Below are positions 1 to 13,313 of a stretch of 64,000 nucleotides of DNA, piece by piece. Each line of letters opens with the position of its first letter. Positions within the stretch are counted from its first letter, which is position 1. Source of the stretch: Polytrichum commune (lineage: Eukaryota; Streptophyta; Polytrichopsida; Polytrichales; Polytrichaceae); the NCBI GenBank assembly GCA_950295325.1, contig OX485803.1, forward strand, positions 8,122,001 through 8,186,000, in the 5' to 3' direction. Under the pieces are notes generated by a model, which made no database searches, was not told the DNA's origin, and was given only the letters and a program-made list of their open reading frames with translations. A program made the position numbers and the translations under genes.

Positions 1-97
1 TTATACCATGAATTGTCTAATTCATATGATAAAGTGCATGCAATAGTTAATTCAAGTGATCAATTGATCAGCTAATTCGATGGGCATTGGGGAACAG

Positions 98-3000
98 GGA
101 TATTGAACGACTTTACAAATGCCACGATTTGTGCTAACACTTGGGCAAAGGCATGGCATAAATGGGCTCTTTTCAATACTGCACTCATGTCCCACTACAC
201 TGCTCGGGGGATGCATGCTGCTGCTGGTCGCCATGTGGTGATGGCGATTACTGGCTACTTCCGTTCTATTGCCAATGGAGCTGCAGATAATGGAGGAGAT
301 GGGTCTCTTCAGGTCCTTGGAGTACACCTCAGATTACTGTATTCTGTATACTGTTAAAAGATGTAATATAAAAATTCATTGTATGTCCTGCAACTCAGCT
401 CAATTTATCTTCTCATGATAAACGGTGATGACTTTCCTACAGGACATACTGAGGCTTCTTACTCTTTGGTTCTACCATGGAGCCTCAGTGGAAGTGCAAG
501 CTGCACTTCAAGACGGATTTACGAAAGTTCCTGTTGAGACATGGTTGGCTGTGCTTCCCCAAATCATTGCTCGTATTCATTCCAACACTCCAGCCGTTCG
601 AAAACTTATCTCAACTCTTTTAGTCGATATTGGCCGAAGTCACCCTCAGGTGCCCTAATATACTCTCATTTGGAGCTGGATTGGAGGGATTTTATATCTC
701 CATTTTGTTGTCTAATTAGCCTTCTTTTCTTATGTTGGTTACTTTTTCAAAGATTTCATTTCTAAAGTCTGACTTCTGTAATATCAAATTCGTGTTCTCC
801 TAGAATGAAGAAGATGAACTTTAACAAGTCTTAGTTTTACCTCCTTGCTGAACATGTGTGAAGTGTTTTTTAATGTGCAGGCACTAATGTATCCACTCCT
901 TGTCGCTTGTAAGTCAACTAGCACATTGCGACAGCTATCGGCTCAGCAAGTTGTAGACAAAGTCCGTCAACATAGTGGGATCCTTGTTGAACAGGCATTT
1001 TCTCTTAACCTGAAAATACTCATTCACCCATTTTCCAATTGTGTTTCTGTATAGTGTATTGACGTTCTAGCTGTACAATTCTCTAAACTTCACAGTAAAT
1101 TCATGGCAGGTATGACAGGCCGTTCTGATTGGAAGAACATATAGTTCACTTTCTCTAGTTGTTTCCAAGTATTGTCCTCTTTTCATTTGCTATTTCTAAA
1201 GTCCAGTGAGTAGTTGGCATGTAGGTTTTGGCTTTTAACCGTCATGGATGAAGGTCATCATCACTTATTTCACCCGCTGCTTTGTTTTGGCACCAAATTG
1301 ATGCAAAGTTTGGTATGGGTTGGCGTCAGAATTCATAAGAGCTTTGAATGTACTGGAGACCTAACCATCCCCATAGAAATTATAACTTTGCTATGTATTG
1401 TTGTCAAATTGTTTGCCTGCAGGCCCAGCTTGTGTCAAAGGAACTGATTCGGGTGGCCATTTTGTGGCATGAGACGTGGCATGAGGCTCTTGAAGAAGCT
1501 AGTCGATTGTATTTTGGAGAAAGGAATGTGGAGGCTATGCTGAACTGCCTTGAACCTCTGCATCGTATACTTGAACGAGAGGGCCCTGATACTATTAAAG
1601 AACAACAGTTTGTTCAGAATTATGGGCGAGAACTTGCAGAAGCCAATGAATGCTGTATGAAATATCAGCGGACTGGCAAGGAAGCTGAACTCACTCAGGC
1701 GTGGGATTTGTATTACCATGTGTTTAAGCGTATTAATAAACAACTCCCAAGTCTGACTACTCTGGAGCTCCAGGTAACAAGGACCATATTATAACTATCA
1801 TGAGTAGGTGACGTGGGTTTCAAAATAAGTGCAGCTCCAGTATCACAATAATTGCTATTTTAGGCTGCCCAGCACAAATCTTTGATTATAATTTGCAAAC
1901 TATTTACTTACTGCTTGATTATTCATTAATGTAGTGGTGTTTCTCCTCTGAGATTTTGGCACGTTTTATTCAACAAGATGTGTATAACTTATTTTATTCC
2001 ATCACATTTGTGTGGCTTGTACTAATTGATTTTTATTTTCTTGGCTGAATAGTTTGTCTCACCAGAGCTATTGGATGCCCGAAATTTGGAGTTAGCTGTT
2101 CCAGGGACTTACAAAGCAGGTCCTTTTCTTTGCTCACCTCCTAGTGACTCTAGTGTTCTTGCATTTCAGTGCAGAAAAACGCATTAAATTTTCAACTGTC
2201 TAAAGTCAACTTGTTGATTAGAGTCCAGACAACATTTGACAGTGCACTATCAAATGTATGGTAAGATGTGTTTGATAAACAAAACAAAGGTTTGTCATTG
2301 GCAAATTCAATACTTTTCTTTCGACAACTTTGTACTCAATATTCTACCTCAATCAATGAATGTCCGCTAGATGTGTTTTTGCATGTTAGCCAGGTTCTGA
2401 TAATTTTCTTATTTGAACAGGTGAACAAGTAGTAAAGATTGCAGGTTTCTCCCCACAGCTAATAGTCATCACATCAAAACAAAGGCCAAGACGATTGACT
2501 ATCCATGGGGATGATGGAGAAAATTATGACTTCCTTCTTAAAGGACATGAAGATTTACGTCAAGATGAGCGTGTTATGCAGGTAGCACAAACTTGGACAT
2601 CTTTTGGTGTCGGACCATCAGGCTTTTATTGTGATAGTGTTGAGAACTTGCACTGTCTATTTTATTTGTTCATCAATAAACTCCTTAAGCTTGGTCTGTT
2701 CCTTTTCCCCACTTGATTTGTTTGCCTTAATGAAAGAGCATATTGTGGATATGTGCAGCTATTTGGACTCGTCAATACATTATTGGCGAATTCACGACTT
2801 ACTGCTGAGAAGGACCTGTCGATTCAGCGCTATGCTGTCATCCCACTGTCACCAAATAGTGGTCTTATTGGGTGGGTACCAAATTGTGACACTCTTCACC
2901 ACCTGATTCGTGAATATCGGGATGCTCGAAAGGTCTGTATCCAAATTACCCATTATTTTTCTCTTTTTTGCAAATGTCCTCTGTATTCCATCTTGGCAGC

Positions 3001-5812
3001 TATTAGGATTAGAGTCTTGTTAGTTTCTTTAGACTGCTGTCACTGGCTTAGAGCACTCAAATTCAATAGTGTCACTATTCACGATCTGGATGGATGTGTT
3101 CCCTTGTGTCCTCTCCAAACAGGTTTTTGTGAATGTGGAACATCGCCTAATGCTGGCCTTTGCTCCCGACTATGAACGACTAACACTAATGGCCAAGGTT
3201 GAAGTTTTTGAGCATGCTTTGGAAAACTCTCCAGGAAATGACCTTGCAAAGGTGCGTTGATTTTCTGTTATGTGTACTATCTAGATATATGTTAATTTAG
3301 TGGATGATTGCCTGGATATGCTCTAAATGCACTCTTTTTTAAACTGGTAATTTAACTCCTGTAAATGCTTGAACTCATGGTCTACCCCATGTTATGCTGG
3401 CTTCAGGTGCTGTGGTTGAAAAGTAGAAGTTCAGAGGTTTGGCTAGATCGGCGCACAAACTATACAAGGAGTTTGGCTGTCATGAGCATGGTTAGTTGTA
3501 TATACAACCATATTATTGAGGTTTATGCAGTGTTTGGTTATGTTTTCATGTAAGTTGTGTTGGAAAGATCGGCACTTCCTGTGGTCCTGCATACATTTTT
3601 GTCCTTAGATTTCTTCACAGGGGAGTCTGAATAATGGTCAAGTGTGAAGAGTCCTTACAGCTCATTGAACATATATTTTCTTCAGATTAGAACCATGCGT
3701 ACATGTTTAGTAATGTTTCTATCTTTCTTCAGTGCAAGTTGTCACTTATTGTGGTCTATATGGCAGGTTGGGTACTTGCTTGGGCTTGGTGATCGGCACC
3801 CCAGTAATTTGATGTTAGACCGTCACAGGTACATAGATGTTCTATGCCTTTCTTTCCACAATTAGGCAGGAGGATAGACTGTTGATTGCAAATCTCCTGG
3901 TATCCATATCATTCTCTTTCATGTTCGGAACATCTATAGCTTCAAAATTTTGAATCATGCCTTCCTTTCATTTAGTTATTTCGCCAAACTATTTCCAAAA
4001 TAGGAATTTATTACAGACATTGAAACCAAGATCACTGACTTCGTTTTCTGAACCTCTAACTGGGACATGCAGTGGGAAGATTCTTCATATTGACTTTGGC
4101 GATTGTTTTGAGGCCTCCATGAGTCGAGAAAAGTTTCCTGAGAAGGTAAGGCTGTTTCTATGTATACATGTAGCAAAATACACAACAACATTATCTGTTG
4201 CACTATGTCAGTTATGGATGAAATAATTTGAATGGTGCGTGATTCCCACTTTTTTGTTCTTATCATGCAGGTTCCATTCAGGCTTACTCGAATGCTTGTA
4301 AAAGCAATGGAGGTCAGTGGAATCGAGGGGAACTTCCGATCCACTTGTGAAAATGTCATGCAAGTATTGAGAACCAACAAGGACAGTGTTATGGCCATGA
4401 TGGAAGCTTTTGTCCATGACCCTTTGATCAATTGGCGTCTCTTCACACTTCCTGATCCTGGACCTGGCCACACAAGGTCGACAGGAACTGGAAACCCAGA
4501 TGAAGCACTCAGTCTTTCCAATATTCCTTCCCCACCTCAACGTGGCGTCCGGGAACGGGAAATACTTCAGGTTTGTTCTATGACCCATGAAAAGGATGAA
4601 CCCAATATTGGATCATATAGATGGTTTACAAGTCTGAATCCTAGAAATACCTTGAACTGAGAATTTGTACATAATTGTCCTAGGAAGTGTTATGACTGAG
4701 GACAACGTCTGAGTTTTACTAAGCATATCGTGGGTGCAAGACTAGCTCCTCAATGCATCAATTTGATTGGAGCCCTTTGTGAGTAGGTGTTCATTCAATG
4801 GGATTGTGTTCACTCATGACTGATACAGGCTGTGGTTCAGCAAGGAGATGCCAATGAGGTCTTGAATGAGCGAGCAGTGGCTGTCATGGCACGAATGAGT
4901 AATAAACTTACGGGCCACGATTTCTCAACAACCAACACCGAACTCGAAACTGGTCTAACTGTCAAAACACAAGTGCAGAAGTTGATCACCCAGGCCATGT
5001 CTCATGAAAATCTCTGCCAGAGCTATGTGGGGTACAAGACCTCAACCTTGATCCTTCTTGACATGCATCCTTGCTCTTGGTTATTGTGAATTCTTGATTC
5101 TTCTGGACATATAAGAAATTTCACTCATCTACTCGTAAATATCTCTGCATTTCTACTACCAAAATTACACCAAATAGTCTTATTGTTGTGATCCACACTA
5201 ATTCTTTAGAACCCATATCAATGCTCTTCTGAGAATCAATGCCGGCCACATTAATTTTTTACCCACACCAAATCCTTATGACAAAATTAATCGTGTGGGC
5301 CATATTAATTGTTCTTCTAGGAAGTCGATGTATGCAACTATTTTATTTTATACTACTTTTGTCCTTGAAACAGTACTGAAGGAGCTGGTCAGAAGTCTTC
5401 AGTGAAATGAAGGACTACGAGTATTTGGGCCACATTATTTATTTCCACATTAGTTTTTACCCACACTACAAGGACTATTTCGTGTATATGATAAAGCAGT
5501 GTTACCAATAAGCTAATGAAACACATGATTTTTTTCCATTTTCCACACCTAATGAATCATGGTAGACACCCTTTTATCCTGAAGAGCACTCCCTAGCAAC
5601 AAGTTAGCTAAAGTTATTACCAGGTAGGTGTTATAGGCAATAGAATACAACACAAGCTGCTCAAGAAACTGCCTAGTAAACTGTGTTTGGGTTCATATTC
5701 CAAGCTTCTGTGGATACAGCAGAAGAGGTTTTCTCTACACACCTTGTCTATGTGTTCCAAAACTGATACATGGAAATTCTATCTTCATGGCAGGTGGTGC
5801 CCATTCTGGTAG
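98..5812 (+). CDS. TOR: TOR serine/threonine kinase, 3' part (FAT-FRB-kinase-FATC), 5' end outside window
   Basis: Target of rapamycin, the PIKK-family kinase of the TORC1 complex that couples nutrients to growth. Fourteen exons read through in phase: 98-312, 443-649, 881-994, 1423-1773, 2053-2119, 2421-2581, 2759-2932, 3123-3251, 3407-3490, 3767-3828, 4073-4145, 4271-4570, 4829-5031, 5794-5812, giving 718 residues plus stop. Exons 1-3 are FAT domain, exon 4 is the FRB domain ([13 protein letters not shown] and [10 protein letters not shown] keep the Ser, Phe, Trp and Tyr positions that contact rapamycin-FKBP12 in human mTOR), exons 6-12 are the kinase (lysine in [10 protein letters not shown], catalytic loop GLGDRHPSN, metal-binding HIDFGD), and exons 13-14 are FATC ending WCPFW. 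Every intron is GT-AG except the one after 994, which starts with GC. The N-terminal HEAT repeats lie before the window. No frameshift or stop is seen, so the gene looks functional. Identity is certain from the near-identity to plant and animal TOR in kinase motifs. Confidence 0.97.
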
Positions 5813-6900
5813 AAGTATCTCAAGATTCAACATACAAATTTGCAGCAAATGTCTGCCCCTCTACAAATACATCAAATCTCTACAAGGCATATCTACACAA
5901 TTTTCTCTCCACACCATAGCACATTGCGTGGATATACTTGACCTGGTGCTATGTATTTGCTCCTGTAGTGTCTCCTTCATAGCCAGTATGGAGCAAAGAG
6001 TTGGGAGTATTTAGAACGTCACCATCAAGTGAAGATTCATGCTTATGTTGTACAGTCAAATGCTATATGTACAACTTGGAGCTACTCAGTGTGGGGAGAG
6101 AGTGTGCTGTGCCTGTGGTTGCACAGTATTGGACACCAAGATTGGCGGGCAAGGTTGGTAAACTACATTCATTCTGAAGCTCTTTCAGGAACGCAGCCAA
6201 CATGGGAGCATCATGTACATATTAATCCTCATCACTTGGTAAGTCACAATATGTTTGGAACAATGTTTTATTTCAACTCCTGTGGAAACAAACTTTGGGA
6301 TCTTGATTGAAATAGATGATGCATTGCATTCTTGAGAAACTTATGAAGGAATTGCTTAGGAGGCATGAGGGGAAAATATCATGTTCAGAGAGCGTATTGA
6401 AATTTTGGGCCACCCAATAGTATAAGTTAAAACCAGTGTGATCTTGCTGTGTAATTATCTAATAAGACTCCATTTTTTGTTCAAATTTGGTGTCACAGTA
6501 TTGGATGCACTTTATTATTATGGGAACTTTGAATATAGTACCCCTATTGAAAGTCAGTCGAGGTTTTGTGAAGGGATGGTCAACCAAAACAAGTCACATC
6601 ATGGATTGATAATTAGTGACAATATTCATTTCATGTGCAGGTTGTCACAGGTGGTGGACGCCCTCAACATAGTATGCCAAGGAGACCATATAGTTCAATA
6701 GAAGCTGTAAAACAAGCCCCACACAATTGATCTCTACAATTATCTCTCGAAGCTTTCCGATGGCATTGCACTCGAATTCGGCTGCTGGATACTGATAATG
6801 ATGAAACTTGGGTAGTAGTTTCTTTATGTACATGAGAAGCCTATCAAGGCAAACTTCCGTTGTTGTACAAAGCTGGATTGTAAATACTTCGCTCAACATC
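5813..6900. other. TOR 3' flank, no gene recognised
   Basis: AT-rich sequence after the TOR stop codon. The proximal part should hold the 3' UTR. Short open frames here have no recognisable domain and no coding look. Confidence 0.5.
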
Positions 6901-6904
6901 TTCA

Positions 6905-7610
6905 TCATTCTCGTATATGTTGTTTTGAGTGAATTGTGAAATCGGCTGTCCGCATATTGTTCTTAGGTTGAAAGAAACTAATATATCGCTTCTTAGCAAT
7001 GAAATGAAATTGAGTTGAAAATCCGGGGAGCCAAAAGGCTAATGGGACTGAAAGTACATCAGGATGGCTGGCTGATTCCCTAGAGCGGTGGAGTGCAGTA
7101 GCCTCTGTGAGATAGAGGCTAATGTTAACTTGGTGGTCTTCTTGAAAGAAAGACTTGAGGCTACTTGGACATCTATTCTCAAATAGTGATGGAAATTTAT
7201 CTCTAATGGGGTTACACAGGGGACATTCCAACATGAAATTTACCTCATTTTCGACTGCATTGTAGGAGCAAAAGTGGCATAGTTTAGTATCTCTAGAAAT
7301 GGGAATAGTTGTCCATTGTCAAGTTTCAATGGCAAGTTTGTGGTTTGAGGTGTGGTAGGCATATAAGATATTGCATTGTGGTGGGAGTTAATGGTTGCTT
7401 CAATTATAAGTCATGCTCATATTTAAGATTTTTTTTGAGGTAAAGGTAATCTAGTTTCTTCCATGAGAGATGGAAAGAGTTCTCTTCTTTAGCAAGAAAA
7501 GCCGCCTTGATATCATCACATGTGAGTTTTGATCTGGTTGGGTTGTCATGGGTTTCCAAAATGAGATATGCCCCATGATGCCATTGTTGTCAATTTGTGC
7601 CAAGTGTTAA
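6905..7610 (-). pseudogene. LINE (non-LTR) reverse transcriptase C-terminal relic
   Basis: Read on the minus strand from about 7610 down to 6905, broken frames resemble the region after the reverse transcriptase domain of plant LINEs. They include a stretch with CDDIKAAFLAKEENSFHLSW and then a zinc-knuckle-like motif of the form C-x2-C...H/N...C-x2-C (KLCHFCSYNAVENE then FMLECPLC), followed by a serine/leucine-rich tail (SLYLTEATALHRSR). Stops and frame changes interrupt it, and no reverse transcriptase core (YADD) is visible nearby, so this is a 5'-truncated dead copy. The assignment rests on family resemblance recalled by eye. Confidence 0.55.
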
Positions 7611-8755
7611 ATCCTTATTCGGCAAGGTGTTGGGAAAGTGAGGCTACTTGATTGACTAGTCAAGAGGAGGGGAGTTGGACATTGTTGGAAACCAGTAGTG
7701 AGCTTAAGAGCATGTATTTCTATGGGAAGTTCTCCAACTTCAACCTACAAAATATGGTACATTGTCGAAGAATGCACATTGAGCCCCTTGGTTAATCAAG
7801 AGCAATGCATCACATTATTTCTCAAATTTAAAATCTCTTCTTCTACCGTTGGCACATATCCTTTGCGCACTAAACCGGGGAAGCCTAGCTCAATAACTCA
7901 AGCACAATAGGTCAAACGATACAAGTTGGATAATGAATCAACAATTATTAGTTCAGTCAAGGGCATCTTTTGTAAAGTCAAAGTAGATGATTGCGCCACC
8001 TTCTAAGTCCTTTCTCCAAGTTTGGACACACAACAATACTATTACCTTTGTCTTTCTTCTTTTTCCGTTTTTCCTTTTTGATGTGTCCTCATTTGGTGTG
8101 TCAATTTCTCAAATAGATGGTATCTTATTTTACATTGAACTTAATTCCAATAAGTTTGATACTTTCACTAATTGCATGTTGAAGTAGCATTTGGTTGTGT
8201 CCATCAAAGTAGATCGGGTTCTTTGTTTGTTACTTACTTATCTGTATCCACATGCCTCATATGGGTGATGTGCTTCGTTACTTGAATAAGTGCAAGCCCT
8301 ACCTAAATGTGTGCTTGGTGTGTGGATTGTAAGAAAGACCTCTAAGATTGGGGTGAGTGGTGTGTTTTGGAATTGACATGCATTTGGGAACCATAAAATT
8401 GTCAATTTAAACCCGTGTAGGATGTTGCATTTTCTTCACTAGTAGGTTATAGTTACAACATCTTGTTCTTATGGATGGAAACCACAAAGACAATGGAGGT
8501 TTTTCTCTAACACTCCTCCATGACGATACATGTGGTTTGGATGAAAGTCATTCATGTTTATATCTTTATTATAAACCAATAAAGTTTTATTATGAGGATA
8601 TGTATGCTTGGCTATATTTATATCCATGAACTATTTATGGGGGGAACAAATATAAATGCCACAATACATAGGATAAGTGATGAGTGCCATCACCACCAAC
8701 ATCAAGGGTATACACCTATAATGTAACTAGAATTATTAAGGAATATTCCAACTAC
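7611..8755. other. gene-free stretch
   Basis: AT-rich DNA with no convincing frame, repeat structure or known element that I can see. Confidence 0.5.
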
Positions 8756-8784
8756 ATGTGCCAGTGTGTAAGCAGAGAAAGATA

Positions 8785-9207
8785 AGAGCTAGACAACTCT
8801 CAGTTGAAGATGAATGGATAGGAGTAAGACAACTCCAGATTGACAACATGTGCACTGGAGTTAGACAGCTGCGCATTTAGTGCATTGGAACTAGACTATT
8901 CCAATTGAGAACATGTGCACGTGAGTTAGACAACTCTCGATGAGGTGCACGGGAGTTAGACCACTCCATATTTGGAAAGATGAATGTTATTCATTGGAGT
9001 TAGACAACTCTCAATGAATAGATAAAGCTAGTTGGAATTAGACAATTTCAACTAGAAGATTGAATGAATGAATTAGTTGGAGTTAGACATTTCCAACTAA
9101 AAGAATGAATGGATGAACTAGTTGGAATTAGACAGTTCCAACTAGAAGATGGAATGGATAAACTAAGTTGGAGTTAGACAGTTCCAACTTGAAGAAGGTT
9201 TTAGAAG
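8785..9207. repeat. array of about ten short palindromes centred on TTAGACA
   Basis: About ten units spaced 30-55 bp apart share the core GAGTTAGACA or GAATTAGACA. In most units the core is flanked by complementary arms, for example GTTGGAATTAGACAATTTC followed by AACT near 9030-9055, and CATTGGAGTTAGACAACTCT followed by CAATG near 8994-9018. Arm sequences differ between units (CATTG/CAATG, GTTGGAA/TTTCAAC, GGAGT/ACTCC) but remain complementary. The last four units near 9030-9207 are the most alike, which suggests recent local duplication. Confidence 0.8.
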
Positions 9208-9210
9208 AGC

Positions 9211-9469
9211 CAAAAATAGAATATAGATTCATAGTATAACTACCAGATAGAGCTATGAATAGAATACTTTTACTATATGTAAAGATAGAAAGTTAAAATA
9301 ATGGTTTTGGCATAAGAGGAAGCTCAGGGGAGGAGAGAGGGGCTTTTTGGTGGTTAGCTCTCTCTCCTATGGTTGGGTGGTAGAGCTTCTTTGACCAAAA
9401 CTTACTTGGTCTCGGATTGTACTTAGAGGTCTCACAAAGAAATAAATTATGTTTTTTTTAAATTCCTTT
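9211..9469. other. purine-rich stretch after the palindrome array
   Basis: Holds GGGGAGGAGAGAGGGG-type purine tracts and an AATAAA at about 9440. It could be the end of a retroelement transcript, but no paired LTR or primer binding site was found, so the call stays open. Confidence 0.25.
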
Positions 9470-10278
9470 GGGGGCATTCACGGTTGGGGTACTACTTTTG
9501 GGTGTCTAAAGGTAAAAGGACTATTTTAGATAACTTCACATACTTGGTGTGCTTAGATTTGTATTGTGAAACATAGTTTGGATCATACCTACATTTATAC
9601 TCCATATTGAGTACACCGACAAAAGTTAATTTACAAGGATAAAGGTTATCTAAGATATCATTTTGATTCCTTAAAGGACATTCACTGGTGCTGTCAAAAT
9701 TGTTCACCTTAGGTTCAAGGAATGAAAAGGACAACAAAAATTAATCGAAGCAATCCCAATTTTTTTCCTTACAATCATCATTCATGTGTACCAATAGAAC
9801 CAAAAATGTATTGCATACCAATTGTATAGCTTTACATGTGGCACCGAACATGGCCAACAATACACAAAATCATGGCTATATGAAAAAGGAACGTTTAGTA
9901 TTAGAGTTGGCCATTAAAAAGTATATGTATGGACACATGACACTTACACCAAGGCACTAGGATGCAAAACAAGAAAAATTTGACCTCTAATGTATACTTG
10001 AATAGTAAAAAATGCCATTGATGTGGCCCAAACAAGTCATATTACCTCTTTACAAGTTTTATGACTTATCTACTCATTTCATAGGGAATTTATCCATTAT
10101 TGGTGATTATTTAATAAGAAATAATATCTCTCTTGATAAAGCCTATGAACTACGTACTTATCTTTTTAAAAGTTATTGATCAAATAATAGTAAATCATGA
10201 TAAACGCGGAGATCCAATGCGACATAGTCCTTAAGTCCTTTGTCCCAAAAGTAGTACCCCAACCGTGAATGGACCCCC
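9470..10278. mobile_element. 809-bp non-autonomous DNA transposon with ~35-bp terminal inverted repeats
   Basis: Near-identical inverted ends: ATTCACGGTTGGGGTACTAC at 9475 and its reverse complement just inside 10278, each preceded by five G (or followed by five C). Internal TIR similarity goes on through an AAAGGACT motif. No transposase is present inside. The GGGGG ends recall PIF/Harbinger elements, but a clean TTA/TAA duplication is not seen: TTA follows the right end, while TTT precedes the left. The superfamily is therefore uncertain. Confidence 0.7.
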
Positions 10279-12823
10279 TTACTTTGAGAGATTGTTGTCG
10301 TGAAACCAATTGCCAACCGGCGAGAGGTGTGTAATAACACCTAAACCCTAAACCCTAGGCATTTTCTTACCAAACTGAACATAAATATAGAGGGGAACCC
10401 ACGAGCCATGATATAAGTAAGTAAGACCACGGTCAATCTTCGAGTATCACTTGACGTTTACTAGTTACTTAAGACTATGGCATGCACTACACTAAAATGG
10501 ACTTGACATTGAGACTTGGGTGACTTGGTTCTTAGACTTGGTCACTTGGTTACTGTTCGCTTAGGATCCAGTAGACGCGACTTAGGACCCGTTAACTAGA
10601 CTATAAAATTTTGCAACTTTCGATTGTATCTTAATTAAACCATATCAATTATGGGATTCTAGAGGTGATATAAAAGTTTAGAATGGAAATGATTTATTTT
10701 GACAATGGAGACCATTGTTCAAGTCGGGGTGCCCTTGGCCCTAATTAAATGTGGTTACTAGTAACTCTAAAGACTATTGATGTGCCGTGACTCCCTGCAT
10801 TGAAAACAAATCCATGGTATAGTGAGTCGTGACTACTGGACTATGAATGGTTGTAAGGGAAGGACTACACAATTGCATGTATTGCATTGAGTGACCTTAA
10901 TAATCCCCTCCATAATCTTTTAATTCCATAAAATTTACATGAAACAGGGTCTTGACTACGTTCGGTACTTCAATTTCATTCTAAAATCGTTATGACTTAT
11001 CAATTAACCTAATAATGACACTTAGAGTCTAATTTGACACTTATTTAGATTTCCATGTGTGGTTTTGTTAATCAGAATTGAATCCCAAAGCCTATCTACA
11101 ACAACCAACGAGGCAAAAATTCTACACTAACCACATGCCTATCATGCTTACCACAAGAAATTTACTTGATGATGCACGGATTAATAACCAAAAATTAATG
11201 GAGTTGAAGACAAAATCATCCATTCACAAATTTGGATGCATTATTTGCTTGAACAGATGGAAGAATGTCGTCCACTGGCCTTCATGAATGTCATGCAAAA
11301 CTTGGAGGGTAACATGTTCATTGGTTCTATTGACATGACCAAACGTCCATAAGGCTTAACTAGATTTTCATTCATTCAGCCTAACTAGATTTTCTATCTC
11401 ATTGAATGACACCTCGACAACACCTTTTTTTTTTTTGCTAGTGTTCAATGTGCTTTTAATTGTCGACATCCAACATGTGTTCCATATCCTAAGTCATCAT
11501 CTCATTTGGAACGAGTGGTAGTATCCCCACAGTCACGTTGGAGTCATAAATGTACCCTTGAGGGTGGATCTTCAACAAACTTCCTTGTATTGCCAACTTC
11601 GCCTCCCATGACTTGATACAAAAATGTTCTCTCACCTACAACTTTTGATATAGACCCAAGGTAGAACTCATGCGCAACCTTGTGATCTACTTGAGTGTGA
11701 GATCCGTTGGAAACCCCTAGAAGTCCTTGACATACTTCCATGCTCGCTAGCTATAAGCAAGATTATCATTGTATTCTATGGGTAGTACATTGTGGGTGTT
11801 ATTATACTCAAATTCCGGAGGCATTCCCCATTGTGCACCAAATTGCTCCTTTAACTTGCGATGTAGAGGGGTTTTGCATGAAGGACAAGAATGTGTTTGC
11901 ATCATGTGAGATAGCAAGCGATTTGGATGGACCATATGACTGCAAAACTCTATCATCCGTGTGCCTTTAGGTCCCCAAGGATGACATCATATGGCACAAT
12001 ACATTCCCATCCTTTATCCACGTGGGACACATGGCCACAACAAGGCCAATTTGGCTAAATGTTTCATGATGCAAGATGACACCACCGCCTCCCACTGGAA
12101 TTCATCAATAAAAGATGGGATCATTGAAGGATTTGTTGGAGGCTACCATTGGAAAAACTGCCATTGGTCAACAACCAAGGACCCACCAAAGCGAGGGTTG
12201 AGTGAGCGTGGAATGGAAATGGGGTTTGTATATACTCACAGGGAGGGCGTCCATTGGATGCCACCCCTCCCCACCCAATCCATGCATGCCACATGTCCAT
12301 GGGAGGGGCATGTAGTCGACATGGAGACTACTCACAAGCAATTGCATGTCTTGTAGACTATTGAAGAGCAAGTTGACTTCCGAGATGATTGCTCATTAGG
12401 AATCGATTGTTTTGGTAGTAATCAACTACACAAAATATGATATTTAGTGTGACATATTGTTTGGAGTTACATGTTCCTATATCTTTTTACTATTAATATA
12501 TTATTTTACCAAGTAAAGGTGTTAATGTTCTATAGTGTCCAAACAACCAATTCAACCATGGTTGATAAAAAAAAATGAGATGCACAATAGATTGTTATAG
12601 CATTGTGTAATTCCAAATAGTAAGTAATACTAAATTTCATATTTGTGTAGTTTTAGAAGTCGAATGTTGGCGACAATCAACTACTACCTAGTAGGCAACT
12701 TATCCCATCAATTGTTGGTGGGACAAACATCTGTTGGCGAGCAGATGTTTCTTTATTACACTAAATATCTTATTTAAAGCAATTCCATTTGTTGTGCTCA
12801 ATATTAAGTGCAATCTGCCCATG
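10279..12823. other. gene-free stretch with a short telomere-like motif
   Basis: Contains two and a half copies of CCCTAAA at about 10332-10350, too short for an interstitial telomere and probably a chance or telo-box motif. Open frames at 11544-11741 and 11747-11956 (-) and 11991-12356 (+) have low-complexity composition and no domain I recognise; they may be eroded transposon sequence. Confidence 0.4.
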
Positions 12824-13313
12824 TACAGTCAAACTCTATAAATGTTACAGGTCGGGAGTAGCAAAAAAATAACATATATAGAATCATAACAAGTAACACT
12901 TATAGAATTCATACTGATGATTAAAAACATTACTAGAAATAACACTTAAAGTTTCCGAAACTGAAGAACATAACGTTTTATTAAAAAATAAAAAATAAAA
13001 TACAAATACAAATGATAATACATAATCCAACGAAAATAATTGAAAGAAATAATTTATGTAGTAGTAACTTGACGAGATTCTTCCAACTAAACTAACCGAA
13101 AGAAAGAGTCTATAGTAGTCTGACGGGAAGTTTCCAAATGATGAGATGAACTTCCTTCTAGAGTCCTTGAATGCTCATGATGTGTGATAGGGCATCATTT
13201 GGTCTTTGTTCAAAGTATTTCTTCAAAGTCTTTAGAGAACACTCAGCAACACTCAATCCTATAATTTCTTCTACCACATCAACCATAACCTCATCAACAT
13301 CGATTCCTTGATG

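Noticed and set aside
3976-4588. Minus-strand frames of 126 and 181 codons inside TOR
   Set aside because: Antisense to conserved TOR exons 11 and 12; the plus strand explains the sequence.
10332-10350. Interstitial telomere repeat
   Set aside because: Only two and a half CCCTAAA units, expected by chance or as a telo-box.
11544-12356. Open frames of 65-121 codons on both strands
   Set aside because: No domain, overlapping on opposite strands, no splice-linked partners; not supported as genes.
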